17,773 bases of DNA from Campylobacterales bacterium (GCA_016937915.1 JAFGVR010000084.1:1-17773), one strand, 5' to 3'. Counted from the stretch's first letter, positions 1-7,956 are shown. Notes: generated by a model not told the origin, from the sequence alone. A program made the numbers and translations.

Positions 1-1658
1 AAGGTTTTATAGGTACATCAAATGTAGATACAAACTCCCGTACATGTATGGCTAGTGCGGTAGTGGCTTACAAAAAATCTATAGGGGCGGATTTTGTACC
101 TGTACGGATGAATGATATATTTGATGCAAACTTGCTTATCCTCACAGGTGCAAACACTGCAGAAGCTCATGTAGACTTTAACAATAAGATAAAAAAAGCT
201 AAAAAACAAGGCTTAAAAGTGGTTGTGATAGACCCAAGATACACAGAAACCGCAAAGATAGCAGATATATATCTGCCTATAAAAGTTGGTAGTGATATAG
301 ATTTTTTTAACCTTATCTCAAAAAGGGTTATAGATGAGGAGCTTTACGATAAAGAGTTTGTAGAGGAGCATCTAAACGGATTTGAAACACTTAAAAATAA
401 GTTTAAAAGAGTTCCAGTTACAAAGATGATGAAAAGGATTGGGATAGAAAAAGAGCTTTTCGAGGAGTTTTGGGAACTTTATAAAAACAGTGAAAATATA
501 ATCACAGCGTGGACTATGGGGCTAAACCAATCTGTTCAAGGGGTAGATAAAAACCTCTCACTCATAAATACCCATCTCTTAACTGGTAAGATATTTAAAA
601 AAGGGAACGGCCCACTTAGTCTAACAGGTCAGTCAAATGCGATGGGTGGTCGTGAGGTTGGGGGACTCTCAACTATGCTTGCGGTTCATCTTGGATTTGA
701 TGAGGAGTCGGTTAAAAAAGTATCAAACTTTTGGGGAACTAAAAATGTGGCTAGTGGAGTTGGACTAACTGCTACGCAGATGCTAGAAGCAGACATTGAG
801 GTGCTTATCATTTGCCATACAGACCCAGTTTACCATTTGCCAAACAGAAATAAAACAGAACAACTTATGAAAAAGATCCCTTTTGTGGTGGAAATAAACG
901 CCTATAAAAACTCTGAGAGTGCAAAATACGCACACATAAGACTCCCAGCTGCTCCATGGGGTGAGAAAGAGGGGACTCAAACAAACCTAGATAGAACTAT
1001 CACAAAACAAGAGAAGCTCACCCGTACATCTATAGAGTGTAAAAGTGATTGGGAGATATTTAAACTAATAGCTCAGGAGCTTGGATTTGTAAAACAGTTT
1101 GATTATAACCATCCAAAAGAGATATTTGAGGAGTATCAGGAGATGACAAAACTAAACCATTATATGGATATAGATAAAGCATCTTATGGGGCTTTGAGAG
1201 ATAAGCCTTTTGTTTGGGGTGAAAATATAAAAGGGTTTTTAACTGATGATAAAAAGGGGAATCTCTTTTTTGTAGAAAACAAACTTCTAAGTGAGAGGGC
1301 ATCTTTAGAGTACCCTTTTATCCTGCTAACAGGTAGAACAAGAGATCAGTGGCACAGTGGTACAAAAACAAATCTCCCACACACACTTTTAAAATTTAAA
1401 AAACTAAACTTTGTAGAGATAAATATAAACGATGCTAAAAAACTTAATATATCTGAGGGTGATGAGGTGATAATCACATCAAAAAGGGGTTCTATAACTT
1501 CAACTGCAAGTGTTAGTGAAAATATAAATGAGGGTAATCTTTTTATCCCAATAAGTAATCGAGAGATAAATTATCTAACAAACGATCTCTTAGATCCACT
1601 ATCACTTGAGCCAGACTATAACCATAGTGCAGTAAAAGTTCAGAAGGTTAAATTATGA
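1..1658 (+). CDS. narB: Assimilatory nitrate reductase catalytic subunit (molybdopterin oxidoreductase), 5'-truncated by the window edge
   Basis: Catalytic subunit of a cytoplasmic Mo-bisMGD nitrate reductase (nitrate to nitrite). The reading frame is open from base 3, so the ATG at 48 is internal. The 15 codons before it encode the family signature GFIGTSNVDTNSRTC, and its final Cys (bases 45-47), followed by MASAV, is the expected Mo ligand. About 551 residues are visible; the N-terminal [4Fe-4S] domain, expected upstream, is missing. Other family segments are the GQSNAMGGREVGG loop (about 616-660), the PWGEKEGT motif (about 955-980), the TGRTRDQWHSGT motif (about 1330-1365) and a C-terminal molydopterin-binding beta-barrel to the stop. 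No C-terminal BFD [2Fe-2S] domain is seen, so it resembles ferredoxin-dependent cyanobacterial NarB more than Klebsiella NasA. The stop overlaps the cysG start (ATGA). A formate dehydrogenase alpha subunit is the alternative, but the siroheme and nitrite reductase neighbours argue for assimilatory nitrate reductase. Confidence 0.87.
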   Translation, partial: GFIGTSNVDTNSRTCMASAVVAYKKSIGADFVPVRMNDIFDANLLILTGANTAEAHVDFNNKIKKAKKQGLKVVVIDPRYTETAKIADIYLPIKVGSDIDFFNLISKRVIDEELYDKEFVEEHLNGFETLKNKFKRVPVTKMMKRIGIEKELFEEFWELYKNSENIITAWTMGLNQSVQGVDKNLSLINTHLLTGKIFKKGNGPLSLTGQSNAMGGREVGGLSTMLAVHLGFDEESVKKVSNFWGTKNVASGVGLTATQMLEADIEVLIICHTDPVYHLPNRNKTEQLMKKIPFVVEINAYKNSESAKYAHIRLPAAPWGEKEGTQTNLDRTITKQEKLTRTSIECKSDWEIFKLIAQELGFVKQFDYNHPKEIFEEYQEMTKLNHYMDIDKASYGALRDKPFVWGENIKGFLTDDKKGNLFFVENKLLSERASLEYPFILLTGRTRDQWHSGTKTNLPHTLLKFKKLNFVEININDAKKLNISEGDEVIITSKRGSITSTASVSENINEGNLFIPISNREINYLTNDLLDPLSLEPDYNHSAVKVQKVKL

Positions 1659-2911
1659 AAAATAAAACACTACCAATTTTACTTAAAAATCAAAAAATCC
1701 TCCTTATAGGTGGGGGAAATGTAGCTTTACAAAAAGCTCAGGTTTTAAGTGAGAACGAGATAGATTTTAAGATAATCTCAAAAGAGTTAAATGAAGAGAT
1801 TTTAAAAACAACTTCAAACATTGAACAAAAAGAGTTTGAACAAAAAGATATAGAAGATTATGAGATTATTATAGATGCCACAGGCAATGAGAGAGTTACA
1901 AACGAACTTTTAGAGTACAAAAAAACTCATAGCATCCTTTTAAATGTTGTTGATAAACCTCTTTATTGCGATTTTTATTTTATGGCTTTGACAAAAAATA
2001 GACCACTTCAGATAGCAGTTTCAAGTAACGGTGCATCACCAACTGCTGCAAAATATTTTCGTGATGAGTGTGAAGCGATGATACCAAAAGATATAACTAA
2101 GTATCTTGAACAAAAACAGATGCAAAGAGATAACGGAGTTATAGAGGTTGAGAAAACAAAAGATGAGTTAAACCTAAAAAAAGCACGAGTTTATCTTGTT
2201 GGATGCGGTCTTGGGGATGTGGAACTACTTACACTTAAAGCGTATAGGATAATTAAAGGTGTAGATGTTGTTTTATATGACCACCTTATAAGTGATGAGA
2301 TAATGGAGATAGTGCCAGAGGGTACACAAAAAGTTTATGTTGGGAAACAAAAAGGGTATCACTCAAAAAGTCAAGAGGAGATAAACGCACTCATAATAGA
2401 GTATGCAAAAAAAGGGTTAAAGGTCGCAAGGCTTAAAAGTGGAGATCCGTTTGTTTTTGGGCGTGGGGCTGAGGAGCTTCTTGAACTTCTTGAGATAGGG
2501 GTTAAGACTGAAGTGGTACCAGGGATAAGTTCATCCATCTCTGCACCGCTTTTAGCAGACATACCTATAACATCAAGGGAGTATTCAAGCTCTTTTAGTG
2601 TGGTATCGGCTCACTTAAGGGGTAACAGTGTAAATGTTGACTGGGTGGAACTTTTAAAAAGAGAGCACCACACGGTTGTTGTTTTAATGGGGCTTAGTAG
2701 GGTAGAGGAGATAGTACAAGAGGCTAAAAAGATAGGGATAGCTGATTCACATGAGTGTGCAATCATCTCAAATGCAAGTAGAAAAAATCAACAAGTTATA
2801 CCAACTACGATAAAAGATTTGCAAAAAGATTCTGTAGATGTAGAGAGACCTGCCATTTTGGTTTTTGGTGATGTAGTAAAACTAAATAAAAAAATAATGG
2901 AGTTAAGATGA
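1655..2911 (+). CDS. cysG: Siroheme synthase: fused precorrin-2 dehydrogenase/ferrochelatase and uroporphyrinogen-III C-methyltransferase
   Basis: Makes siroheme from uroporphyrinogen III, the prosthetic group of the nitrite reductase encoded next. Residues about 1-150 form the NAD+-dependent dehydrogenase/chelatase half: a Rossmann motif LLIGGGNVA near residues 16-24, NVVD with Asp100 at the expected catalytic Asp, and the AVSSNGASPTAA segment near 121-132. Residues about 176-418 are the SAM-dependent methyltransferase, with VGCGLGDVELLTLKA, YDHLIS, LKSGDPFVFGRGAEE and PGISS in family order. At 418 residues it is shorter than E. coli CysG (about 457). The saving lies in the linker between the halves (about 150-175). 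The start overlaps the narB stop as ATGA, and the stop overlaps the nirA start the same way, which suggests translational coupling. The high similarity to both halves makes the assignment firm. Confidence 0.95.
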   Translation: MKNKTLPILLKNQKILLIGGGNVALQKAQVLSENEIDFKIISKELNEEILKTTSNIEQKEFEQKDIEDYEIIIDATGNERVTNELLEYKKTHSILLNVVDKPLYCDFYFMALTKNRPLQIAVSSNGASPTAAKYFRDECEAMIPKDITKYLEQKQMQRDNGVIEVEKTKDELNLKKARVYLVGCGLGDVELLTLKAYRIIKGVDVVLYDHLISDEIMEIVPEGTQKVYVGKQKGYHSKSQEEINALIIEYAKKGLKVARLKSGDPFVFGRGAEELLELLEIGVKTEVVPGISSSISAPLLADIPITSREYSSSFSVVSAHLRGNSVNVDWVELLKREHHTVVVLMGLSRVEEIVQEAKKIGIADSHECAIISNASRKNQQVIPTTIKDLQKDSVDVERPAILVFGDVVKLNKKIMELR

Positions 2912-4497
2912 ATAAGTTACAAGATGCTTATGAAGCAAGGGCAAAAAAAACAAATAAGATAGAGGATATAAAAAAGTTAAAAACACCTATGAGTGTTTAT
3001 GATAGGTTAGATGAGATAGCATCTTCAACACTTGAGGAGTTATTTGATGAGGATAGTTCATTTTTCTTAAAATGTTTTGGTTTGTTTTTAAAAAAAGATG
3101 GAAAGTTTATGCTTCGCATCCGCATCCCTGCTGGTGCTCTAAGTTGTGAACAAGCCCAAAAGATAGGGGAACTTTCAAAACTTTATGGTGATGATTATAT
3201 AGATATAACTACAAGACAGCAGATAGAGCTTAGATATATACAGTTAAAAAATATATCTACAGTTTTAAAAGAGTTAGACAGTGTTGGCATCTCAACATTT
3301 CAAACAGGGGTGGATAACTTTAGAAACATAGTAACAAGCTCTATGGATGGTCTTGGTGATACCTCTATAGTAGAGTGCAAACCTATCATAGATGAACTTC
3401 AGTTACTATTTTTTAAAAAAGAGGAGTGGATAGGGAAACTCCCTAGAAAATTTAATACTGCTATTTTGGGAAATAGTATAAATGATTGTAATATCTATGG
3501 ACACGACTGTTGTTTTATAGTTGCATCTTGTGATGGTGAGATAGGGTTTAATCTATATCTTGGTGGAAAAGTTGGAGTTCAAGCACAAGATTGCGGACTT
3601 TTTTTAACTAAAGAGCAGGTTGTACCTACATTTAAAGCTATAGTTGAACTTTTTAAAAGATACGGTTTTAGAGATAATAGAAATAAAAACCGTCTCCATT
3701 TTTTACTTGAGGCGGTTGGGATGGATGAGTTTGTAAAAGCTATCAAAGAGGAGTCAAACATTAGTTATAAAAATTCAGGTGATATCCTTGCAAAAGATGA
3801 GTTTGTTTTAGATAGTGGTTCTATCTATAAACTTAATGATGAGATAAACGCTTACCACCTAAGCATACCAAGTGGCGTTTTTAGTGGGATAGATCTTATC
3901 AAAGTTGCATCTCTTTGTGCTAAAACAGACTCTTTTATAAGGTTATCTGTTGAACAAAGTCTCTACATCATTAGTGCTTCAAAAAACAAAGAGGAGATTT
4001 TAAAATCTGATATATACAGTAGTTATGCATCTTATCAAAATATATATTTTAACCATCAGATAGCTTGTGCAGGGACTGCTACATGTTCGTTTGGTGTGAT
4101 ACCAAATAAGCCAGATGCTATAGAGATGGCGGAGTTTTTACAAAAAGAGGTACCATTAGAGGATGGCAAAGTGAGGATGTACTGGTCAGCTTGTCCTAAA
4201 GGGTGTGGCATCCATGGTGTGGCAGATATAGGTTTTGAAGGGTGCAAGGCAAAAGATGATGATGGTGATAGCTGTTATGGTGTCCATATATATCTAGGTG
4301 GAAAAGCTACAAAAGAGGCAAAAGAAGCTAGAGTTCTTTATAAAGCTATTCCACTTTATGAAGCAAAAGAGAAAGTAAAGGGTCTTATGATTTATTATAA
4401 AAATTATAAAAAAGAGAATGAGACATTTGAAGAGTTTGACAGCAGGGTTTTTAGTGATTTAAGTGTTGATGAGATAATTGAAAAAATAAAAATTTAA
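2908..4497 (+). CDS. nirA: Ferredoxin-type assimilatory nitrite reductase (siroheme, [4Fe-4S])
   Basis: Six-electron reduction of nitrite to ammonium in the cytoplasm, with electrons probably from ferredoxin. The 529-residue protein shows the duplicated nitrite/sulfite reductase layout: ferredoxin-like half domains (an early one near residues 60-115, ending in the siroheme-contacting segment DITTRQQIELRYI, and a second near 310-365) alternating with the catalytic domains. The siroheme/[4Fe-4S] ligands are four Cys in the usual spacing: C387 and C393 (Cys-x5-Cys in ACAGTATCSFGV), then C429 and C433 (Cys-x3-Cys in SACPKGCG). There are no N-terminal flavin or [2Fe-2S] domains, so it is not an NADH-dependent NirB or CysI-type enzyme. 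Assimilatory sulfite reductase is the near relative; the adjacent nitrate reductase gene favours nitrite as substrate. The start codon lies within the ATGA overlap with cysG. It is the last gene of its operon and is followed 43 bases later by a terminator hairpin. Confidence 0.9.
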   Translation: MNKLQDAYEARAKKTNKIEDIKKLKTPMSVYDRLDEIASSTLEELFDEDSSFFLKCFGLFLKKDGKFMLRIRIPAGALSCEQAQKIGELSKLYGDDYIDITTRQQIELRYIQLKNISTVLKELDSVGISTFQTGVDNFRNIVTSSMDGLGDTSIVECKPIIDELQLLFFKKEEWIGKLPRKFNTAILGNSINDCNIYGHDCCFIVASCDGEIGFNLYLGGKVGVQAQDCGLFLTKEQVVPTFKAIVELFKRYGFRDNRNKNRLHFLLEAVGMDEFVKAIKEESNISYKNSGDILAKDEFVLDSGSIYKLNDEINAYHLSIPSGVFSGIDLIKVASLCAKTDSFIRLSVEQSLYIISASKNKEEILKSDIYSSYASYQNIYFNHQIACAGTATCSFGVIPNKPDAIEMAEFLQKEVPLEDGKVRMYWSACPKGCGIHGVADIGFEGCKAKDDDGDSCYGVHIYLGGKATKEAKEARVLYKAIPLYEAKEKVKGLMIYYKNYKKENETFEEFDSRVFSDLSVDEIIEKIKI

Positions 4498-4540
4498 TCT
4501 CTATATATTACAAAACTACACATAAGTTTTCTTTCATATT

Positions 4541-4582
4541 TAAGCTATGTTGCAACTTGTAACATGGCTTACTATTTTTTTT
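4541..4582 (+). terminator. Intrinsic terminator of the narB-cysG-nirA operon
   Basis: Bases 4541-4553 pair with 4559-4571 in a 13-bp stem. Eleven pairs are Watson-Crick, with G-U wobbles at 4546/4566 and 4552/4560, and the loop is AACTT (4554-4558). Eight T (4575-4582) follow three bases after the stem. The orientation fits termination on the + strand only; there is no matching T-tract for the opposite strand. It lies 43 bases after the nirA stop and separates the nitrate operon from the nuo operon. Confidence 0.85.
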
Positions 4583-4594
4583 CTATCACATAAG

Positions 4595-4621
4595 TTTGTT
4601 TAATACTCTTTTTGATATAGT
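4595..4621 (+). promoter_or_regulatory. nuoA promoter: Candidate sigma-70-type promoter of the nuo operon
   Basis: Between the terminator and nuoA the DNA is T-rich. TATAGT at 4616-4621 is a good -10 hexamer, preceded by T-runs (CTTTTTGA). A weak TTTGTT at 4595-4600 sits at a short spacing. Campylobacterota housekeeping promoters typically have a strong -10, periodic T-rich upstream DNA and no conserved -35, which fits. Transcription would start near 4628, leaving a leader of about 58 bases before nuoA. The call rests on pattern and position only. Confidence 0.45.
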
Positions 4622-4685
4622 GCAACTAACTGTTTTTTCTTCTATGTTTTTTGGAAGGGAAAAAATATTGAAAAGGTAGGATTAT

Positions 4686-5075
4686 ATGGAACATATTGCT
4701 ACAGCAAATCCGTATTTTGGGGTATTTGTACTTTTTGTAATTACATTTGGTGCATTTACAGCAACAACAATTATCGCTCGTTTAGCATCTCGTGCGCTTG
4801 CTGCTAAAGACAGTGAAAAGCTTAAGCTTTCTGTTTATGAGTGTGGACCAGAGGTTACAAAACAGCCAAATAGATTATCACCTCAGTTTTATCTATTTGC
4901 ACTTTTATTTCTACTTTTTGATGTAGAGATAGTGTTTATGTTTCCATGGGCAGTTGATTTCAAACTACTTGGTTGGTTTGGTTTTGCTGAAATGTTAATG
5001 TTTATATTACTTTTAACTATTGGTTTTATTTACGCATGGAAAAAAGGAGCGCTTGAATGGCACAACATAAAATAA
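4686..5075 (+). CDS. nuoA: NADH-quinone oxidoreductase subunit A (membrane)
   Basis: Small membrane subunit of complex I that lines the junction between the quinone site and the membrane arm. The 129-residue protein has three predicted transmembrane helices (about 11-34, 66-88 and 97-116). Its loop after helix 1 carries the invariant YECGPE (Cys53), and the start of helix 2 carries [20 protein letters not shown] with Asp79 and Glu81, both family hallmarks. The ATG at 4686 follows AGGA (4678-4681) at 4 bases. It is the first gene of the nuo operon and overlaps nuoB by 19 bases in a different frame, which suggests coupled translation. Confidence 0.97.
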   Translation: MEHIATANPYFGVFVLFVITFGAFTATTIIARLASRALAAKDSEKLKLSVYECGPEVTKQPNRLSPQFYLFALLFLLFDVEIVFMFPWAVDFKLLGWFGFAEMLMFILLLTIGFIYAWKKGALEWHNIK

Positions 5076-5566
5076 ATTATACGCAAGATGGTGGTTTGCC
5101 AGTTGCACTTACAACTATAGATAAAGTTGCAAACTGGGGGCGTTCAAACTCTCTTTGGGCTATGACTTATGGTCTAGCTTGTTGTGGTATTGAGATGATG
5201 GCAGCAGGTGCTTCAAGATATGACTTTGACCGTTTTGGTACCATATTTCGTGCATCTCCAAGACAATCAGATGTTATGATAGTTGCTGGGACTTTAACTA
5301 AAAAGCACTCGGAATTTATCAAAAGACTTTATGATCAGATGACTGAGCCTAGATGGGTTATCTCGATGGGTTCATGTGCAAATACTGGTGGTATGTTTAA
5401 CACTTACGCAACTGTTCAAGGTGTTGATAGAATCATCCCAGTTGATTTATATCTTCCAGGTTGTGCACCTCGTCCTGAAACACTTCAGTATGGTGTGATG
5501 CTTTTACAAAAAAAGATCCGTGCAAACAAAGCGGGTCGTGCTCAAAAATCTAAAAGGTTGATGTAA
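5057..5566 (+). CDS. nuoB: NADH-quinone oxidoreductase subunit B, carries cluster N2
   Basis: Q-module subunit that holds the terminal [4Fe-4S] cluster N2, the direct electron donor to quinone. The four ligands are visible: the tandem C42-C43 in [11 protein letters not shown]107 in GSCANTGG, and C136 in PGCAPRPE. At 169 residues it is compact and begins almost at the core domain, with a short basic C-terminal tail after residue 155. The start inside nuoA is supported by a strong Shine-Dalgarno AAGGAG at 5044-5049, seven bases before the ATG. The stop overlaps the nuoC start by one base (TAATG). Confidence 0.97.
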   Translation: MAQHKINYTQDGGLPVALTTIDKVANWGRSNSLWAMTYGLACCGIEMMAAGASRYDFDRFGTIFRASPRQSDVMIVAGTLTKKHSEFIKRLYDQMTEPRWVISMGSCANTGGMFNTYATVQGVDRIIPVDLYLPGCAPRPETLQYGVMLLQKKIRANKAGRAQKSKRLM

Positions 5567-6372
5567 TGAGAACATATAAACCAAAAGATGATGTACAAAA
5601 AAAAGCTTACTACACAGATAGATTTTATGTAGCTCCTCAAGTTCCTAAAAGTGATGTTGAGAGTGATGAAGTTTTCGCAAAAGATTTAGAGGCTATCAAA
5701 GCTAAGTTTGAAGTGTTAGATGCTTACATACAAGTTGAGCAAATGGTTGTTTGGATAAAACCAGAAGATAACTACGGTGTGATAGAGCTTATGAGAGATG
5801 AGCTTGAATATACTCAACTTAGTGAACTAAGTGCGATTGATTTTATAGCACAAAGAGATGAGTTTGAGATTTTTTATCAGATGCTAAGTATGAACAAAAG
5901 AAAAAGAGTTCGTATTAAGATGAGCATCAAAAACGGTCAAGCTGTAAACTCTGTTGAAAAACTTTTCCGTAGTGCAGATTGGAGTGAGCGTGAGATGTAC
6001 GATATGTTTGGTATCGTAGCTAATGGTCACCCATTTATGAAAAGAATCCTTATGCCTTATGACTGGCAGGGGCATCCACTTCTTAAATCTTACCCACTTC
6101 AAGGTGATGAGTTTGCTGCGTGGTATGAGGTTGATAAGATATTTGGTAAAGAGGCAAGAGATATCGTTGGTCCTGAGCTTAGAGACACTTCTAGAGTTGA
6201 TAGATACGACTCTACTCGTTTTGCTCGTCTTGGTCATGAGGTGCCGTTTGGTGCAGAGGTTAAAGGTGATGAGCCTGTAACTGAGCAATCTTACCAAGAA
6301 GAGGGCGGTGTGTTCTTAGTTAAAAAATTAGATAAAGCATCATCAGTTGTTGTTGATGATCCGCAAAGATAG
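5566..6372 (+). CDS. nuoC: NADH-quinone oxidoreductase subunit C (30 kDa)
   Basis: Peripheral subunit that clamps NuoD and NuoB in the Q-module; it binds no cofactor. The 30-kDa signature is clear at residues 140-150 (SEREMYDMFGI), followed by GHPFMKRILMPYDWQGHPL and YPLQGDE. The protein is 268 residues, longer than minimal NuoC. It has a charged N-terminal stretch (about 1-35) and an acidic C-terminal extension of about 85 residues after the signature, without a motif I recognise. It is a separate gene, not the NuoCD fusion of E. coli. The start is TAATG-coupled to nuoB, with AAGG at 5554-5557. Confidence 0.95.
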   Translation: MRTYKPKDDVQKKAYYTDRFYVAPQVPKSDVESDEVFAKDLEAIKAKFEVLDAYIQVEQMVVWIKPEDNYGVIELMRDELEYTQLSELSAIDFIAQRDEFEIFYQMLSMNKRKRVRIKMSIKNGQAVNSVEKLFRSADWSEREMYDMFGIVANGHPFMKRILMPYDWQGHPLLKSYPLQGDEFAAWYEVDKIFGKEARDIVGPELRDTSRVDRYDSTRFARLGHEVPFGAEVKGDEPVTEQSYQEEGGVFLVKKLDKASSVVVDDPQR

Positions 6373-6382
6373 GTGGTAAAAT

Positions 6383-7624
6383 ATGGCACAAATACAAAAT
6401 AGATTAACTCCGTTTTTTGAAAATATCACATTTGATAGAGAAGATAATGAGTTAGTGTTAAACTTTGGTCCTCAGCACCCATCTGCTCACGGACAGCTTC
6501 GTTTGATGCTTCACTTACAACAAGAGCAAATCGTAAAAGCTCATCCAGACATAGGTTACCTTCACCGTGGCATGGAGAAGATGGCTGAAAACATGATATA
6601 TAACGAGTTTATGCCAACAACAGATCGTATGGACTATATCGCATCATCATCTAACAACTACGGTTTTGCACTTGCAGTTGAGAAACTGATAGGGCTTGAA
6701 GTTCCTCGTCGTGCTAAAGTTATCCGTATGATGCTTTTAGAGATAAACCGTATGATGTCTCACCTTTTCTGGCTTGCAACAACTGCACTTGATATTGGTG
6801 CTATGACTATATTTTTATTTGTATTTCGTGAGCGTGAATATCTTATGGATATTATCGAGGGTTATTGTGGAGCTAGACTTACACATTCAGCTGTTCGCAT
6901 CGGTGGTGTTCCATTAGATATCCAAGATAGTTTCATAGCTCAGTTAAAAGATTTCCTAGAGAAACTTCCTCAAAACATCAAAGATTACGAGGACCTACTT
7001 GATAGTAACCGTATCTGGAGAATGAGAATGGAAGAGGTTGGACATATTCCAACTGAGATGGCACTATCTTGGGGTTGCAGCGGTCCAATGCTAAGAGCAT
7101 CTGGAGTAGCTTGGGATATCCGTAAAGAGGAGCCTTATGAGCTTTATGATGAAGTTGAGTTTAATGTACCTTACTCTGATGTAGGGGATAACTTCGCTCG
7201 TTATAGAATCTATATGGAAGAGATGCGTGAGACTGCAAAGATACTTTGGCAAACTATAGATATGTACGCAGAGTGTGTAAAAAATGGTCAAACTGAACTT
7301 ATGGCTCATGCTCCAAAATATATCTCAGCTCCAAAGCTTGATATCATGACTCAAAACTACTCATTGATGCAACACTTCGTACTTGTTACTCAAGGGATGA
7401 GACCACCAGTTGGTGAAGTTTATGTAGCTACAGAATCACCAAAAGGGGAGCTTGGTTACTTTATAAACTCTCAAGGTGGACCGTATCCATACAGATTAAA
7501 ACTTCGTGCACCATCTTTTTACCATACAGGGATTTTAACTGATATGTTACCTGGTTGTTACATCCCAGATGTTGTTTCAATTATAGGTACTACAAATATT
7601 GTATTTGGTGAGGTTGACAGATAA
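6383..7624 (+). CDS. nuoD: NADH-quinone oxidoreductase subunit D (49 kDa, quinone site)
   Basis: Forms the quinone-binding cavity with NuoB and NuoH. The N-terminal signature [16 protein letters not shown] contains His36, and DRMDYIASS contains Tyr85. Their 49-residue spacing matches the His38/Tyr87 quinone-headgroup pair of the Thermus subunit. [11 protein letters not shown] and the C-terminal [12 protein letters not shown] end are family hallmarks. Length is 413 residues, as expected, and the Ni-binding cysteines of related hydrogenases are absent. AGGTGG at 6371-6376 precedes the ATG by six bases. The stop TAA shares a base with the ATG of a 32-codon ORF in the following gap. Confidence 0.97.
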   Translation: MAQIQNRLTPFFENITFDREDNELVLNFGPQHPSAHGQLRLMLHLQQEQIVKAHPDIGYLHRGMEKMAENMIYNEFMPTTDRMDYIASSSNNYGFALAVEKLIGLEVPRRAKVIRMMLLEINRMMSHLFWLATTALDIGAMTIFLFVFREREYLMDIIEGYCGARLTHSAVRIGGVPLDIQDSFIAQLKDFLEKLPQNIKDYEDLLDSNRIWRMRMEEVGHIPTEMALSWGCSGPMLRASGVAWDIRKEEPYELYDEVEFNVPYSDVGDNFARYRIYMEEMRETAKILWQTIDMYAECVKNGQTELMAHAPKYISAPKLDIMTQNYSLMQHFVLVTQGMRPPVGEVYVATESPKGELGYFINSQGGPYPYRLKLRAPSFYHTGILTDMLPGCYIPDVVSIIGTTNIVFGEVDR

Positions 7625-7665
7625 TGAGAAATTTAAAAAATTTATCTCTCATCGCTAGATGTAGC
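7624..7665 (+). other. Two consecutive small inverted repeats after nuoD
   Basis: ATGAG at 7624-7628 pairs with CTCAT at 7648-7652. Inside it, AAATTT (7629-7634) pairs with AAATTT (7638-7643) around a three-A loop, with a four-base bulge on the 3' side. Directly after it, GCTA (7654-7657) pairs with TAGC (7662-7665). The first stem would sequester the ATG at 7624. No T-tract follows, so these are not terminators. Confidence 0.4.
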
Positions 7666-7722
7666 TTTAGTGAGGGGAATTTTGCAAAGAATTCACTTCT
7701 TTGTAAAAGGAGACAAATATAA
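7624..7722 (+). CDS. Possible 32-residue micro-ORF filling the nuoD/nuoE-like gap
   Basis: An ATG overlapping the nuoD stop (TAATG at 7622-7626) opens a 32-codon frame. Its own TAA (7720-7722) overlaps the ATG of the next gene in the same TAATG manner. The product begins [18 protein letters not shown], is basic, has two Cys and resembles nothing I know. Its ribosome site would be a weak GAGG (7610-7613) within nuoD. The exact double coupling is what argues for it. Against it, the same bases are dominated by hairpins, and a short open frame of this size can arise by chance. It may be a coupling device rather than a functional peptide. Confidence 0.25.
   Translation: MRNLKNLSLIARCSFSEGNFAKNSLLCKRRQI
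7680..7713 (+). promoter_or_regulatory. Hairpin abutting the ribosome binding site of the nuoE-like gene
   Basis: Bases 7680-7691 pair with 7697-7708 in a 12-bp stem (one G-U wobble at 7684/7704) around loop TTCAC. The 3' arm ends in AAAA, which runs straight into GGAGA (7709-7713), so part of the strong Shine-Dalgarno AAGGAGA (7707-7713) is in the stem. No T-tract follows. A role in mRNA processing, stability or translation control between the Q-module genes and the input-module genes is inferred. Confidence 0.5.
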
Positions 7723-7946
7723 TGAAACGCTATGATTTAAGACATTTAAAAGATGGTTTTGAGCCTATAATGGTAGAGATTTTAGGTGAACATAAAAAAG
7801 GTGAAGTTGCGATATTTTTGTTTGAGATAGGTGATTTCTCACCAGTTCAAAAATCAGCAGATATTGTAAAAGAGCAAGGTTATGAGTTACTAAACTCTTT
7901 AAAGTTTAACGAAGTCGATTGGACTATCGTAGTAAAAAAAGACTAA
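7722..7946 (+). CDS. Small NuoE-position subunit of complex I (HP1264/Cj1575-like)
   Basis: Occupies the nuoE slot but is not NuoE. It has 74 residues against about 160 for canonical NuoE, and no cysteine, so it cannot carry the [2Fe-2S] cluster N1a. The predicted order of secondary structure is beta-alpha-beta-alpha-beta. The start YDLRHLKDGFEPIMVEI and the end DWTIVVKK recall the TusA/SirA fold (LDLRGL..CPEPVM in E. coli TusA), with the active-site Cys missing; this link is my inference. From the literature as I remember it, Helicobacter pylori and Campylobacter jejuni have similar small proteins (HP1264, Cj1575c) in place of NuoE. AAGGAGA (7707-7713) precedes the ATG by eight bases. The stop lies 10 bases before the TTG start of the nuoF-slot gene, so the two are probably co-translated and may form a subcomplex. 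Confidence 0.8.
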   Translation: MKRYDLRHLKDGFEPIMVEILGEHKKGEVAIFLFEIGDFSPVQKSADIVKEQGYELLNSLKFNEVDWTIVVKKD

Positions 7947-7949
7947 GGA
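7945..7949 (+). promoter_or_regulatory. Ribosome binding site deciding the TTG start of the nuoF-slot gene
   Basis: AAGGA overlaps the stop of the preceding gene and lies seven bases before TTG at 7957-7959. The next in-frame Met is about 33 residues later (VMYN) and would cut into the conserved N-terminal part, so the TTG is preferred. A TTG start usually lowers initiation efficiency. Confidence 0.7.
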
Positions 7950-7956
7950 CTATATT

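Noticed and set aside
48..1658. ATG at 48 as the true start of the nitrate reductase
   Set aside because: The frame is open to the window edge and the 15 codons before it encode the conserved signature including the Mo-ligand Cys; the gene is simply cut by the window.
4644..4679. 11-codon leader ORF just upstream of nuoA
   Set aside because: No ribosome site, no attenuator hairpin downstream and no run of regulatory codons; short frames of this size are expected by chance.
6059..6280. 73-codon + strand frame inside nuoC
   Set aside because: Alternative frame fully inside conserved nuoC coding sequence with no ribosome site or family similarity.
5884..6297. 137-codon open frame on the - strand within nuoC
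   Set aside because: It lies wholly opposite a firmly identified conserved gene, has no recognisable motif and no plausible promoter or ribosome site; a shadow of nuoC codon usage.
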